5,048 bases of DNA from contig JASFRI010000320.1 of assembly GCA_050115015.1 (NCBI GenBank), positions 1 to 5,048 on the forward strand. The letters run 5' to 3'. This document shows, piece by piece, positions 4,716 through 5,048 of this stretch. Origin of the DNA: JASFRI01 sp050115015 (lineage in GTDB: Bacteria; Acidobacteriota; Polarisedimenticolia; CBDVAL01). A program made the position numbers and the translations under genes. The first letter of the stretch is position 1, and each line of letters starts with the position of its first letter. Below the pieces are notes generated by a model. The model was given only the letters and a program-made list of their open reading frames with translations, did not search any database and had not been told where the DNA came from.

Positions 4716-5048
4716 ATGGGGTCGAACTGCTGGGAGGCCATGGAATGCGGGCGTGAGCCGGGAGGCCGGCTCGCGGCGGAGAAGGGCGTCTGTCCCGCCG
4801 CGACCTTCCGGCCGGCCGACGGCTTCCTGTGGACAGAACGGGGGACGTGCTTGCTGCTTCATCGCCGGAACGCTGTGCGACGACTCCGTGCAGGGCACCC
4901 ACCGGGACAAGACGAAGCAGTGCTGGGACTGCCCGTTCTACGCCGAGCTCCGCAGGGAGCACGGCGCCGCCTTCAGCCTGCCTGCCTTCGCCTGCCACAT
5001 CCGCAGGGAGGACCGCTCCGCTTTCCGCCGCCTTGTGCGGGAGAATGA
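4716..5048 (+). CDS. Two-CW domain protein, frame broken by a TGCT duplication, 3' end beyond the window
   Basis: The ATG at 4716 opens MGSNCWEAMECGREPGG and continues to GVCPAAT, the typical N-terminus of the two-CW domain family (NCWE, CGREPGG, GVCPA). After Cys45 (4848-4850) this frame degenerates into Arg/Pro-rich sequence and reaches a TGA at 5046-5048. The expected second half lies in another frame from about 4852: CCFIAGTLCDDSVQGTHRDK, then QCWDCPFYAELRREHG and a tail to RLVREN, open to the window edge. Dropping one copy of TGCT (4848-4855) joins the halves with correct family spacing (C-x-x-IAGTLC), giving at least 109 residues. Conserved cysteines are C5, C11, C26, C45, C53, C68 and C71; the second CW tryptophan is replaced by Cys46. 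Two-CW proteins are small and cytosolic. Metal binding by the cysteines is an inference and the role is unknown. As the sequence stands the product is truncated or aberrant. Confidence 0.75.
   Translation: MGSNCWEAMECGREPGGRLAAEKGVCPAATFRPADGFLWTERGTCLLLHRRNAVRRLRAGHPPGQDEAVLGLPVLRRAPQGARRRLQPACLRLPHPQGGPLRFPPPCAGE
4848..4855 (+). repeat. 4-bp tandem duplication (TGCT x2) at the frameshift point
   Basis: TGCT occurs at 4848-4851 and 4852-4855, exactly where the two-CW reading frame changes. Removing four bases, or one T, restores the family sequence. A near-copy (TGCTT) follows at 4855-4859, so the whole stretch is prone to slippage. Confidence 0.75.

Noticed and set aside
4416..4998. Minus-strand open frames at the right end
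   Set aside because: They are antisense to the two-CW gene and the DUF2752-like fragment, biased in composition, and without ribosome binding sites or recognisable motifs.

Overview
The window is about 5 kb of GC-rich bacterial DNA (roughly two-thirds G+C by eye). It has strong GGAGG-type ribosome binding sites, a TTG start, a four-domain S1 protein and a two-CW domain protein. This combination fits an uncultivated acidobacterial, deltaproteobacterial or similar high-GC lineage. Nothing in the window fixes the phylum, so this is an inference.

Left part (1-1947, minus strand): the N-terminal 174 codons of a secreted alpha/beta-hydrolase-fold protein run off the left edge. A 397-nt gap with no convincing gene follows, holding hairpins and a 12-bp direct repeat. 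Next is a 341-aa helical protein of unrecognised family, well supported by its own ribosome binding site. A palindrome-rich gap (1948-2242) separates it from the divergent plus-strand genes.

Middle part (2243-4173): a small predicted secreted protein with four cysteines lies on the plus strand. Its signal-peptide frame is broken by an exact 8-bp tandem duplication. It is followed by an intact four-S1-domain RNA-binding protein with a TTG start. A 59-aa acidic hypothetical protein converges on it from the minus strand.

Right part (4174-5048): a non-coding stretch carries a 10-bp tandem repeat, a nested set of inverted repeats built on CCCCATTTCG / CTCTAA arms, a palindrome followed by a five-codon mini-ORF, and a 9-bp tandem repeat. 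Next comes a short fragment with a DUF2752-like CPGCGLT motif. Last is a two-CW domain gene whose frame is broken by a TGCT duplication and which runs off the right edge.

The genes do not form an obvious pathway. I see no CRISPR array, transposase, tRNA, rRNA or defence system. The most notable signal is that two separate genes are each thrown out of frame by a short perfect tandem duplication whose removal restores an expected protein. This could be slippage-based switching, recent decay, or sequencing or assembly error; the window alone cannot tell.
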